From a virus, in IMG/VR virus record IMGVR_UViG_3300033143_003083, positions 1 through 64,000 of that record: a stretch of 64,000 nt of DNA. One strand, given 5' to 3'. Both the position numbers and the translations under genes were made by a program. The notes under the pieces are model-generated. The model searched no databases and was not told the origin of the DNA. It worked only from the letters and a program-made list of their open reading frames with translations. This document shows positions 48,151-56,488 of this stretch, piece by piece; position 1 is the stretch's first letter, and every line of letters starts with the position of its first letter.

Positions 48151-49397
48151 TAGTCAATCTTCATGAACTCAGGGATATTATCAATTGAAACTTTGCCAAG
48201 TCCGATGTCGTGTTCTACAATCCATCGTGTGCCATCTTTATTAGGGTGGAACGTGATATCATCACTGTTGTATTCATGCCCTACATGCACGTGTACGTCC
48301 TCCTGAACGTGCTTAAAGATGTCAGTTAACTTATCAGGATGATCCATACTTTCATAGATAACCCCATTCAGGTCACGCTTAGACATCTTCTGTCCGGTGG
48401 CAACGCCTGATGTGACCCCAGCATGAACAAAATAGTGCAGACCATTAGATTTTTCAACCATCAGGTAAGGATGTGAAGTTTCATAATAGTTGACGAATCT
48501 CAAACAGTAATGATCCATATCATCAGGATTCAATGAATAGAATTCAGCAATCGTTTTGTCTAAACCATGTGCAACACTCATTCCATATTTGGCATCATGA
48601 CCTTCCGTCCAATAAAATGTATTATACTTATAGTCTGCTTCATCAGCATTCCACTTTTTCAACCAGCGATAGAACTTATTGTCGTGGTTACTGATGACGT
48701 TATCCATCTTGCCATCGGCAATCAAATCAAAAACTAGATTGAAAGTTTTGTATGATGATTCACCCCTGTCAACGATGTCACCCAGACTAATGAATTTTAC
48801 ATTGTCATCATCTTTATACATTTCAACATATCGTTCAAGCACACGATACTCCCCATGCAGATCTGGAATCACCACATAAGAATATTGTGAGTCGAGCGTA
48901 TGTGCATCAGAATATTTTTCGTAATTGATATAAACACCGTCATCAGCGTTTAAATTGTACACAGTGTATTCATCAGGAATCGTTTGGTTACTGATACGCT
49001 CAACCTGTCGTTTGTAAATGTTCTTGTACTTCCAACGATGTGCCAGACGTTCTTCTGTGAACTCAGATGAAAGTAATTCAGGGAACACAATGGCAACCAA
49101 CGGTCTGTTATATTTCTTGGCAATAACCCTTGTCTGATCCAGAACATTCTGATTACCAGTAGAATCCAATACAGTAAGGATACCGGCCTTTGCCCTTGCT
49201 TCAATTGTTGCATAGAAAATTTCAAATGTGGCAGAGTTGTAATCTTGATTTTCAAAATCACCAGACAACTGTTCACGAATGAAATCACTTTCAACAACAT
49301 GGTGTTTTGCAAAATGGTGTTTTGCAAACGTAGACTTACCTGTTGCCATTGCCCCAATGAATACAATCAATGCATCTTGTTCAATTTTAATTTTCAT
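48150..49397 (-). CDS. Polynucleotide kinase-phosphatase (RNA repair)
   Basis: 415 residues. Kinase module about 1-150: P-loop GAMATGKSTFAKHH, DFIREQLSGDF, and LDSTGNQN. C-terminal metallophosphatase module from about 165: VVIPDLHGEYRVLE (DxH), LGDIVDRGESS (GDxxDRG), ISNHDNKF (GNHD-like), VHAG and VGHEYNS. The same two modules occur in bacterial Pnkp. It would heal 2',3'-cyclic phosphate and 5'-OH RNA ends for the ligase encoded at 50404. A 15-bp tandem duplication repeats FAKHH right after the P-loop. Confidence 0.8.
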   Translation of the reverse strand: MKIKIEQDALIVFIGAMATGKSTFAKHHFAKHHVVESDFIREQLSGDFENQDYNSATFEIFYATIEARAKAGILTVLDSTGNQNVLDQTRVIAKKYNRPLVAIVFPELLSSEFTEERLAHRWKYKNIYKRQVERISNQTIPDEYTVYNLNADDGVYINYEKYSDAHTLDSQYSYVVIPDLHGEYRVLERYVEMYKDDDNVKFISLGDIVDRGESSYKTFNLVFDLIADGKMDNVISNHDNKFYRWLKKWNADEADYKYNTFYWTEGHDAKYGMSVAHGLDKTIAEFYSLNPDDMDHYCLRFVNYYETSHPYLMVEKSNGLHYFVHAGVTSGVATGQKMSKRDLNGVIYESMDHPDKLTDIFKHVQEDVHVHVGHEYNSDDITFHPNKDGTRWIVEHDIGLGKVSIDNIPEFMKID

Positions 49398-49815
49398 TCA
49401 ATTCACCTAAATATTTTAACCGTTTAGCTTCTAACTTATCACTGTCAACTTCTGAACATGCACTGTCATAAGTTATGTCGATGTCTGTTTTATCAAAGAA
49501 CACCATAGGTTTATCAAAATCATATGTCACGATACACTGGAATTTTTTATGTTCTGTTGTTGTCCTGACACCGTTCTCTGTTACCTTTGATATTTCCTCA
49601 TGCCAACCTTTTTCTCTGGCATAAACCGAAACATCATATTTACCGAAGTATTCAATACATAAGTACATTGACAAAAATGCAATGGCGGCAGCAATCATTG
49701 TACCAATTGGAATTATCTCACCCAGTATACCAGATGATGTGTTACTGGCATCAGCAAATAACACCGCAGCAATGATCAAGAAAACTATAAACAAAAATAT
49801 CAGTATTATGTCCAC
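49387..49815 (-). CDS. Membrane protein, two N-terminal TM helices
   Basis: 142 residues with a GTG start at 49815. TM helices at about 3-21 and 36-57, then a soluble beta-rich domain (FQCIVTYDFDKPMVFF). 11-bp overlap with the kinase-phosphatase gene. Function unknown. Confidence 0.55.
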   Translation of the reverse strand: MDIILIFLFIVFLIIAAVLFADASNTSSGILGEIIPIGTMIAAAIAFLSMYLCIEYFGKYDVSVYAREKGWHEEISKVTENGVRTTTEHKKFQCIVTYDFDKPMVFFDKTDIDITYDSACSEVDSDKLEAKRLKYLGELNEN

Positions 49816-49823
49816 ATCAGTAC

Positions 49824-50264
49824 CTATAATTTATGAATGAAATCATGTAACGCTTTTGCTTCTTCGCTTATGTCATGAATATATATATGAGCATCAACAA
49901 ATCGTCTTACTAAATTTAGCTCTTGTTCTTTTGGTACAACAATATCAGAGTAAGAATAATGGGTAAGCATCGCCATACCAGATCTATCAGAACTTATCAC
50001 CGCATCACATACCGCATCATTCCAACATCTTAGAATATCCGTAATCTTGAACAATGAAATAAAATCATCATGGTATTCCTGTAATAGTACATCAATTGCG
50101 TCATCATGTAAAAATCTTGTTATGTATTTCACTGAACTAATATTATACTTTACAATACGAACATCATATTTGGTTGGTATGGAATTCATGTATTCACACA
50201 TGTATTCACGTGAGACAAACACCGCAACCATTGGCGAAAAAGAAATCTTTAAGTAGCTAATCAT
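49824..50264 (-). CDS. Hypothetical protein, 146 aa
   Basis: MISYLKISFSPMVAVFVSR start. Alpha/beta with YDVRIVKYNISSVKYITRF and a terminal helical segment EEAKALHDFIHKL. Start in an ATGA overlap with the 48-residue gene. Not recognised. Confidence 0.5.
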   Translation of the reverse strand: MISYLKISFSPMVAVFVSREYMCEYMNSIPTKYDVRIVKYNISSVKYITRFLHDDAIDVLLQEYHDDFISLFKITDILRCWNDAVCDAVISSDRSGMAMLTHYSYSDIVVPKEQELNLVRRFVDAHIYIHDISEEAKALHDFIHKL

Positions 50265-50407
50265 AGTTCAATGTTACGCTCACATAACATATGCATCAAC
50301 ACGAAATAATTAGACCATGCACCACGCTGTGCTAATTTCCCTAATTCCTTTTCAACACTTCGTAAGAAATTCTTTTTATCTATTTCATTGGCATCACTAG
50401 TATTCAT
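50261..50407 (-). CDS. Small hypothetical protein, 48 aa
   Basis: MNTSDANEIDKKNFLRSVEK start at 50407, ends LCERNIEL with TGA at 50261; both ends are four-base overlaps with neighbours. Helical and charged. Function unknown. Confidence 0.6.
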   Translation of the reverse strand: MNTSDANEIDKKNFLRSVEKELGKLAQRGAWSNYFVLMHMLCERNIEL

Positions 50408-51510
50408 TCATCTTGCTCCCCTATAAACATTTCAAAATGTTTTTTGGCAAATGCTTTGTAGTCATTTACTTTACCAGTATACATGTTCATGTACAACCCC
50501 ATAAGACCATCATCCAAGTCTCTTGCCTTAATCGCATAATCTTTGCGGGTAAGATGCTTATTGGTTTCATGATACAACTCAACCGTTGCAATCATATGGT
50601 TGAATATAGGATTTACCAGTGCAATCATATCATTGATGATCTTGACTGCAACCTTATCTTCTTCGAACATTACAATGATGTCATCAATTTCTTCACCGAT
50701 AATTGCCCTGAACAATCTCTTGGGGGAATTGATTGAGTCCTTTGCTCTGTGTCGTGCCAAATACCAATCAGTCTTAATCTTAATCATCTGATCATCATCA
50801 AGTCGCAGGACATAACCTTCTATACCATTTATCTGAGGAATCTGATCAACATATCGTCCAATGTCTACTATGCCACTGATACAATCCACCACAGCATACT
50901 TTTGTATCACCGATGGATAAAGATCATGAGGCATGTACTCCCCAGTGAAGTTGTTCCTGACGTTCAGCACAACAAGACCATCATCTTCATATCCTAATAC
51001 AATACGATTGTTCGGTGATGTCCATTCAAAATTAACTGTCCAACCCTGCAACCCTAATATATAAGACTCACCACGTAACCTCTTATGATCTTCTTCTGCT
51101 AACCATTTCATAGCAGCAACTGCCTGATCAGAATCCAGACTACCTTTGGTCTTGAGTCTTACATCATTCATATGTAAATAAGTTGAGATTAAGCTACCAT
51201 CTTCCTTAACCATACAATGAGTTATTTTTGAAAAATCCACATTCTCGGTGAATGGGTTTTCTTTGTAATTGAAAAACTTAGTCATTGGTCGTGACGCAAT
51301 ATCAACGACATACCCATCACCATGAACTTCAAACATGATACCCCTACATTCAAGCGCAGAAGGTAACAAGAAATCTGAATAAGAACATAGTCGATAATTG
51401 AAGATACGAAAAATCGTACCCATCAGTACGACATCTTTAAAGAAAAATGATTCTGAACTTTCAACCAGTGCCATTAAGTCTGCGTAAATTTCAGTAAAAT
51501 GTTTACTCAT
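50404..51510 (-). CDS. rnlA: RNA ligase 1-like (tRNA repair)
   Basis: 368 residues, close to T4 Rnl1 (374). LECRGIMFE, RPMTKFFNYKEN, and the nucleotidyl-transfer motif VKEDGSLIS (KxDG; Lys near residue 98) are followed by the downstream motifs LGLQGWTVNFEWTSP, GIEGYVLRL and KIKTDWYLA. The C-terminal helical part fits the Rnl1 tRNA-specificity domain. Expected to reseal tRNAs cut in the anticodon loop by host anticodon nucleases, together with the kinase-phosphatase. Confidence 0.9.
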   Translation of the reverse strand: MSKHFTEIYADLMALVESSESFFFKDVVLMGTIFRIFNYRLCSYSDFLLPSALECRGIMFEVHGDGYVVDIASRPMTKFFNYKENPFTENVDFSKITHCMVKEDGSLISTYLHMNDVRLKTKGSLDSDQAVAAMKWLAEEDHKRLRGESYILGLQGWTVNFEWTSPNNRIVLGYEDDGLVVLNVRNNFTGEYMPHDLYPSVIQKYAVVDCISGIVDIGRYVDQIPQINGIEGYVLRLDDDQMIKIKTDWYLARHRAKDSINSPKRLFRAIIGEEIDDIIVMFEEDKVAVKIINDMIALVNPIFNHMIATVELYHETNKHLTRKDYAIKARDLDDGLMGLYMNMYTGKVNDYKAFAKKHFEMFIGEQDE

Positions 51511-51778
51511 TGATATCTCTCCAAAAAAGTATCAAACCTAAGTCTGGTACTTTTTTTATTGTCCATAACGGATTGCCACCAGCAGATTTTTCAACATCAT
51601 AATTTTTTTCAACATAACGCCATAGTGCTTGTTGGGTATATTTTTTATGCTGGTCTAATCGCTTATACCCTTTAGACTTAAATAATTGACACCATGTACC
51701 GTCCAACTTATGAGCAGCAAAAAATCTACGAGTATACTTGTCCAGTATCTTATCGTTCTTCAATCTTATACATTTCAT
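51503..51778 (-). CDS. Small hypothetical protein
   Basis: 91 residues from the ATG at 51778 (TGATG junction; a GTG at 51781 is an alternative). Basic N-terminus, aromatic middle WCQLFKSKGYKRL and terminal LGLILFWRDINE. Function unknown. Confidence 0.5.
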   Translation of the reverse strand: MKCIRLKNDKILDKYTRRFFAAHKLDGTWCQLFKSKGYKRLDQHKKYTQQALWRYVEKNYDVEKSAGGNPLWTIKKVPDLGLILFWRDINE

Positions 51779-52005
51779 CACTTGTGCCCTTCTGTGTTTT
51801 TGATGCGGGTATGTTTACAAAACAATTTTTGTGTAAGTGCAGCACATGTTTGTGCTGTAGAATTACTATTCTTTAAACAACCTTCAAATGATTCTTTTAT
51901 CAATTGCTTATTAGCGGCATCACCACAATCAATATTTGTGTGATAATTAGCTGCGTCACATGCAGTCAAGAGTAGTAATGATAATGCCAGTAGTATAGTT
52001 TTCAT
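51778..52005 (-). CDS. Small lipoprotein
   Basis: 75 residues from the ATG at 52005 (MKTILLALSLLLLTACDAAN). LLTAC is a lipobox, so the mature protein would be lipidated at Cys16 with Asp at +2, favouring inner-membrane retention. The mature part has four more cysteines. It may belong to the lysis or superinfection-exclusion set; not established. Confidence 0.6.
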   Translation of the reverse strand: MKTILLALSLLLLTACDAANYHTNIDCGDAANKQLIKESFEGCLKNSNSTAQTCAALTQKLFCKHTRIKNTEGHK

Positions 52006-52006
52006 T

Positions 52007-52369
52007 TTATAACATCCAGAATTCATGTAAGTGTTCGTTATCAATAATGTGATTCTTTAAATCGGCTTGCCATTTTTTAAAATTATCATGGGCAAGTTCA
52101 TTCCCACCAAACCCAAAAAAGAAATCATCAGCTTTGTATTTTTCTTTACCTGCTAAAACAGAAGCAATGTAAGGATAGTATCTTTGACGATTTTCTTCTT
52201 GGGTTTCAGTAACAATATTTTTTATACCATTGTATAGATATGGATAGGATTTTATCACACCAAACAAAGACATGACTCGCCTTAGACCATTATGAATATT
52301 ATCATCTTTCATGATAGCTTCATAAGTTTCGATGGTGATTTCTTGTGGGGGATTTTGTATAATACCCAT
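52007..52369 (-). CDS. Family W-tailed protein, 120 aa
   Basis: ATG at 52369 (MGIIQNPPQEITIETYE), in a TAATG overlap. Longer than the array members: an added N-terminal helical domain, YKADDFFFGFGGNELAH, then IIDNEHLHEFWML. Orphan W relative. Confidence 0.55.
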   Translation of the reverse strand: MGIIQNPPQEITIETYEAIMKDDNIHNGLRRVMSLFGVIKSYPYLYNGIKNIVTETQEENRQRYYPYIASVLAGKEKYKADDFFFGFGGNELAHDNFKKWQADLKNHIIDNEHLHEFWML

Positions 52370-52611
52370 TACAGTATCCACCATGCTAACATATGTTCAT
52401 TTTTTTGAATGTGTTTGATGATACCATCAAAGGTATTAACACCATCATACCCAATAGTTTTTTTCAAAAAGGTACGTATTGATCTAGACCCTTTAGGTCT
52501 TGATTTATCGTTAATAATATACACGTACAATGTAGGCCAACGTAATTCTATATGGTCAAAGATGTGCCAAATGTAATCGGCATCATCCATAATTTTATCT
52601 GCTTCACTCAC
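52369..52611 (-). CDS. Family W small protein
   Basis: 80 residues: MSEADKIMDDADYIWHIFDH start, RWPTLYVYII (YPELY-like), SIRTFLKKTIGYDG, ends HIQKNEHMLAWWIL. The RTFLKKT block matches the xxIFLKK block of the array at 15.7-16.4 kb. Confidence 0.6.
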   Translation of the reverse strand: MSEADKIMDDADYIWHIFDHIELRWPTLYVYIINDKSRPKGSRSIRTFLKKTIGYDGVNTFDGIIKHIQKNEHMLAWWIL

Positions 52612-52627
52612 GGCACACCCCCAAGTT

Positions 52628-52650
52628 AAAAAATGGAACGTCCTTGTTCC
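52628..52650 (-). terminator. Intrinsic terminator after the VWA gene
   Basis: Minus strand GGAAC-6-GTTCC hairpin followed by ATTTTTT, just after the stop at 52666. Confidence 0.7.
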
Positions 52651-52665
52651 CCTTAACGTACTCTT

Positions 52666-53952
52666 TTATGCAGCTTCTTTCTCAGTCATGAATAACACTT
52701 CACCGTTATCCAACTTAAGATCCTGATTACCAGAAGATGTCACGATGACAATACATTGAACGTCCTCTACTTCATCATCAAGTGCTGCTTCTGGGATATA
52801 CCCATCAGTAATGATAATGCATACAGCAGGTTCTTCTTCCTTCTCGTTAGCATATTCAAGCATCGGTGACATTTCAGTACCACCACCACCAACCAAGTCA
52901 GTATTAATAGAACCAAATTCATCACCTTCTTCTGAACTGTACTCACCAATCAGGTGAGCATTAGTATCACATGAGATAAGATCAACGTTCCAGTTATCAA
53001 ATTCTTCACAGATGCTGTGTAACTCAGTTAACGCTTCTGCTAAGTCTGTGTTAGACATTGAACCTGATGTGTCCACACCAAATACCAATTCAATGTTATC
53101 GCCTGTCATAGTAGGGAAGATGATACGTGAATGGTAAGACTTACGCGAAGGACGGTTATATGTATAACGGTTCTTTGAAGTCTGTGTGATGAATTCACGT
53201 AACACAGTCTGCCAAGGAATCTTACTGTCAAGCAAGTCTTCGAACTGGCGAATCAAATCAGCATAACCTTCGCCCATGTTCTTCATTTTTTCCATGTCGT
53301 TCTGACCCATAGCAGATGCAATCTTCTGACGATTCTCAGTACGTTGAGCATCAGTCATTGATTCGCGGCTTAATGCATCATAAGGACATTGACCATCTTT
53401 GTTTGGTTCACCGGCACTACCAAATTTACTTGCTGCCTTTTTAGCATCATTATCATTTTCTTTAAGTAAGATATGATAGATTTGATCGGCACTCATTTTT
53501 TTGTACTTTTCCTCATACAAACCAATCTTGGGCATAGCAATACGTGATTCTTTTAACTCTGTTAAATATGAGTTAATACAGAAGTCAGTACAAACATTCC
53601 ACAACTCATGGTTGTAATTATGGTCTGTCTGTCTGCCGATATGTTCAAGGAAGATATGAAGCATTTCATGTGCAATAACAAACGCACGTTCTTTACGATT
53701 CATACCATTAAGGAATTCTTCATTCACATAAATTTTGTTTCCACCAACAGTAGTTGCTGCCATTGTCGGAAGATCTTTTGTGAAGTAATATTCAGTTGAC
53801 ATAATTAAGAAACTGAAGAATGGGAAGATTCTTACTAAGTCAATTTTAGAAGTGGTAAGGTTAGATTTACTTTTGGCAGAAAAGTTTTTAACTGTACTCG
53901 GCAATCTGCCGCGTAACTGTTCTGACATTTCATTTTTCGTTTCTTCTGACAT
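52666..53952 (-). CDS. VWA-domain metallopeptidase-like protein
   Basis: 428 residues. VIAHEMLHIFLEHIGR (about 91-106) is an HExxH zinc motif with a following His. The C-terminal half carries a von Willebrand A-like domain with MIDAS residues (VFGVDTSGSMS, about 285-295; GGGGTEMSP) and CIIITDGYIP. The pairing with the adjacent MoxR-type ATPase is typical of AAA+/VWA chaperone pairs. Function in phages unknown; protein-complex activation is a reasonable guess. Confidence 0.75.
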   Translation of the reverse strand: MSEETKNEMSEQLRGRLPSTVKNFSAKSKSNLTTSKIDLVRIFPFFSFLIMSTEYYFTKDLPTMAATTVGGNKIYVNEEFLNGMNRKERAFVIAHEMLHIFLEHIGRQTDHNYNHELWNVCTDFCINSYLTELKESRIAMPKIGLYEEKYKKMSADQIYHILLKENDNDAKKAASKFGSAGEPNKDGQCPYDALSRESMTDAQRTENRQKIASAMGQNDMEKMKNMGEGYADLIRQFEDLLDSKIPWQTVLREFITQTSKNRYTYNRPSRKSYHSRIIFPTMTGDNIELVFGVDTSGSMSNTDLAEALTELHSICEEFDNWNVDLISCDTNAHLIGEYSSEEGDEFGSINTDLVGGGGTEMSPMLEYANEKEEEPAVCIIITDGYIPEAALDDEVEDVQCIVIVTSSGNQDLKLDNGEVLFMTEKEAA

Positions 53953-53979
53953 GTTATTCTCCTAAGTTTTCAATTGAGA

Positions 53980-54007
53980 ATTATACACTATCCACCAGAG
54001 TTGTCCA
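53980..54007 (-). promoter_or_regulatory. sigma70-like promoter within a hairpin region
   Basis: Minus strand TGGACA-16-TATAAT upstream of the VWA gene. The -35 lies in and next to the loop of the 12-bp hairpin at 53984-54019, and the -10 begins at its foot. Confidence 0.5.
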
Positions 54008-54019
54008 GTGGATAGTGTA
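53984..54019 (-). terminator. 12-bp perfect hairpin between MoxR and VWA genes
   Basis: TACACTATCCAC and GTGGATAGTGTA arms with a 12-nt loop. No T-run follows on either strand, so it may be an attenuator, an RNA-processing site or a protein operator rather than a simple terminator. It overlaps the promoter of the next gene. Confidence 0.5.
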
Positions 54020-54024
54020 ATTAA

Positions 54025-55164
54025 TTACGCCTCAACGTCACCTTGTTTGATGTAATCAGAAACTTTCTTGAAAGTAGTCATAGTATTCATAAGGATACTA
54101 GTGATTGCCTTATCAGACTGTTCATTCTTACGACCATCAAAAAGAGTCTTAACAGTTTTGTAAGTCATGATTAAGAAATCATCTTCAAGTTGAACCATGA
54201 TTTTTTCAAGGTTCTTAACTTTCTTAACATCAGTTGCATTCTCAACAAGGTTAACAATCAAACTTGAAACCAATGCGAATACTACACCGTTGTCATGTTG
54301 TGGAACTTTATAGTCTAGTTCACCTGACATGATTTTCTGGAAGTCTGGTAATACACCATAGAACTTACGGAAAGACATGAATGAAGATGCAACTTTATCA
54401 CCGACACAACCACCAATAACATGTGCTAATTCTTCGTCATTGTAACCAACCTCAAGAAGATTACCGACTTGTTCCCATGAACGTGGTGTAGCAAAAGATA
54501 CATCATTACGTTTAGGGTCGAAGTTATAAAGCATTGATGCATCAAAGTTTAAGAAACCAATAACTTGTTTATTCAAACCAGTGTCAAATGCATAGACAGT
54601 GAAATCAGTTAAGTTAGATTTGATTTCAAGATGCATTGCATAACGATTAGCCAATGCAGGTGCAACACCTTTAGCACCTGTTTTATCTGATTTCATGTTA
54701 CCAGCAGATACGATTGCCCAACCTTCAGCAAGTTCAACACCACGATGGATTTCACGATCAAGTACTATACGGTATGCTGAATGTTGTACTGGAACTGGTG
54801 CGTTACTCATTTCGTCCATAAACAAGATACCCTGTTCAGGGAACAGACCTGCTTTAACACGTTCTTTTGAAGGAAACCATTCTGGCACAGAAACTTTCAT
54901 CGTTTCATGTTCATCATTTTCAGAACGTCCCACGTATGGAATACCAGCAACATCTGCTTGTTCCATTTGTGCCAGACGAACATCTTCAAAACCAATATTA
55001 AGTTCCTTGGTTACTTGTCTGATGATTGCTGATTTGCCGATACCCGGCGAACTATGCATATAGATAGGCATATGAACGCCATGTTCGAGTTCGTGTAGAA
55101 CTGCTTTGATTACATACTGCTTTGCTGCACTAATTGTAGTAGTAGGCATTTTTGGTACTCCCAA
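54025..55164 (-). CDS. MoxR/CbbQ-type AAA+ ATPase
   Basis: 379 residues. SSPGIGKSAIIRQV (Walker A, about 43-56), GILFMDEMSNAP (Walker B, about 110-121), AIVSAGNMKSD (sensor 1) and ANRYAMHLEIK (arginine-finger region). The C-terminal 120 residues are helical. Forms a pair with the VWA protein downstream, as in MoxR-VWA systems that remodel or load cofactors into protein complexes. Located just downstream of the SSB region. Confidence 0.8.
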   Translation of the reverse strand: MGVPKMPTTTISAAKQYVIKAVLHELEHGVHMPIYMHSSPGIGKSAIIRQVTKELNIGFEDVRLAQMEQADVAGIPYVGRSENDEHETMKVSVPEWFPSKERVKAGLFPEQGILFMDEMSNAPVPVQHSAYRIVLDREIHRGVELAEGWAIVSAGNMKSDKTGAKGVAPALANRYAMHLEIKSNLTDFTVYAFDTGLNKQVIGFLNFDASMLYNFDPKRNDVSFATPRSWEQVGNLLEVGYNDEELAHVIGGCVGDKVASSFMSFRKFYGVLPDFQKIMSGELDYKVPQHDNGVVFALVSSLIVNLVENATDVKKVKNLEKIMVQLEDDFLIMTYKTVKTLFDGRKNEQSDKAITSILMNTMTTFKKVSDYIKQGDVEA

Positions 55165-55214
55165 AATTGTTAGAGTTAAGGTTAAGGATCATTCCCAATC
55201 CATAGGCATATAGT

Positions 55215-55238
55215 ATTATAGATTGAGTATTCTGTCAA
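55215..55238 (-). promoter_or_regulatory. Promoter-like TATAAT with TCAATC core
   Basis: TCAATCTATAAT is present as in the early promoters, but the nearest TTGACA is only 12 nt from the -10. Either a degenerate promoter or one using another -35. The region 55165-55288 otherwise holds no gene. Confidence 0.35.
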
Positions 55239-55288
55239 CTCTATAAGTCATTGATTTCATTGGATTATGGAAATTGGTTAAAAAAGCA

Positions 55289-55477
55289 TCAGAAGATTTC
55301 ACGCTTTTGCATATAATCTTCTAATATTTCTAGGACATCTGTTATTGATTTGGTTACAGCAGGTGATCCTGTTGTAAGATTGATCTTGGTTACTAATGTA
55401 TCTTGAAGCGCAATAAGTTCTTTGTCAGTCAGTGACTTCCAAATGTTAATGTAATCTGTTTGTAATAAATAATTCAT
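55289..55477 (-). CDS. Small helical hypothetical protein
   Basis: 62 residues from the ATG at 55477 (MNYLLQTDYINIWKSL); an upstream start would lie inside the terminator. Helical: DKELIALQDTLVTKINL and TDVLEILEDYMQKREIF. Placed after the gp32 terminator with no clear ribosome site. Confidence 0.45.
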   Translation of the reverse strand: MNYLLQTDYINIWKSLTDKELIALQDTLVTKINLTTGSPAVTKSITDVLEILEDYMQKREIF

Positions 55478-55481
55478 AGTT

Positions 55482-55508
55482 AAAAAAGGAGGGATCATTT
55501 CTGATCCC
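55482..55508 (-). terminator. Intrinsic terminator after gp32
   Basis: Minus strand GGGATC-6-GATCCC hairpin followed by TCCTTTTTT. Confidence 0.85.
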
Positions 55509-55529
55509 TATCCCCCCTATCAAATCGTC

Positions 55530-56414
55530 TTACTCTTTGTTTTTATCTTTATTTTTCAAACGATTCAACAACGAACTTGCTGACGATTTTTTCTTTTCTG
55601 GCGAACCATCAGCTTCGTTACTGCTATCACCATCACTGCTATCATCTGCATCACCACTTGATGAATCATCAGAACGACTCGTAGAACGTCTTGACGCTTT
55701 GGTATCAACTTCAATTGCTTTGTCTAACCATTTGTCCATATCTTCAGTCGTAGTTACGTCTGGTGATTCTGCAAACAAATCAAACAACACAAGTTCACCA
55801 CTGTCGAATGCTTCAAAAATTTCATCACTCAATGGTTCTTCTTTTCTTGCAAAGTAAGATTTATCATATGCTGGATAACCATTACTACCAATGGTACGTT
55901 TGATAATGAAATCAGTATCCATTATTTCATCGACTTGTTGTTCAATGACAGCTTCTTTTAAAATTTCATAAACAGCATACGGAAGGTTAATCAATTTGAT
56001 TGGATTACCATCATCTGTTTCGTTAACTTCAATTGGTGAATCCATCACAATGCACTGGGCAAGATGTTTTGAATTACTTCTCCAACGTTTTGCTTCTTCT
56101 TTGTTGCCATCATTGTGATAACCCCAAGAATGTTGGCACACCGGACAATCTTCACCGCTAGAACTATAAGAACAATTGATGTTATCAAGCCCACGTAGTT
56201 TCAGACCACCACCATGAATTTCGTACTCTGACCAGTACTCACCTGTATCACCAGCATCAGGTAATAAACGAATAGTCATTTTGCCATTTTCTTTAAGGTC
56301 AAAGTAATTTAGGAAACGTTTGTCCCCACCACCTTTCTTGCTTTTCTTTTCTTCATCGTCCTTCAGTAATTTCTCACGAAGTTTTGCCGAACTTGCTCTA
56401 TCTTTAAGACTCAT
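55530..56414 (-). CDS. gp32: Single-stranded DNA-binding protein, gp32-like
   Basis: 294 residues, similar to T4 gp32 (301). Basic N-terminal LAST-like region (SAKLREKLLKDDEEKKSK), OB-fold core with MTIRLLPD, zinc site CPVCQHSWGYH with a preceding Cys, RWRSNSKHLAQCIV, and an acidic Ser/Asp-rich tail from about 240 that would contact replication partners, ending in a basic LLNRLKNKDKNKE. Confidence 0.9.
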   Translation of the reverse strand: MSLKDRASSAKLREKLLKDDEEKKSKKGGGDKRFLNYFDLKENGKMTIRLLPDAGDTGEYWSEYEIHGGGLKLRGLDNINCSYSSSGEDCPVCQHSWGYHNDGNKEEAKRWRSNSKHLAQCIVMDSPIEVNETDDGNPIKLINLPYAVYEILKEAVIEQQVDEIMDTDFIIKRTIGSNGYPAYDKSYFARKEEPLSDEIFEAFDSGELVLFDLFAESPDVTTTEDMDKWLDKAIEVDTKASRRSTSRSDDSSSGDADDSSDGDSSNEADGSPEKKKSSASSLLNRLKNKDKNKE

Positions 56415-56488
56415 AATATTTTTTCTCCTGTAATTATCTGTTATCTTATTTTTTTATTGTAGTCTTTTTATTAAGAAGACTTAAAAAC

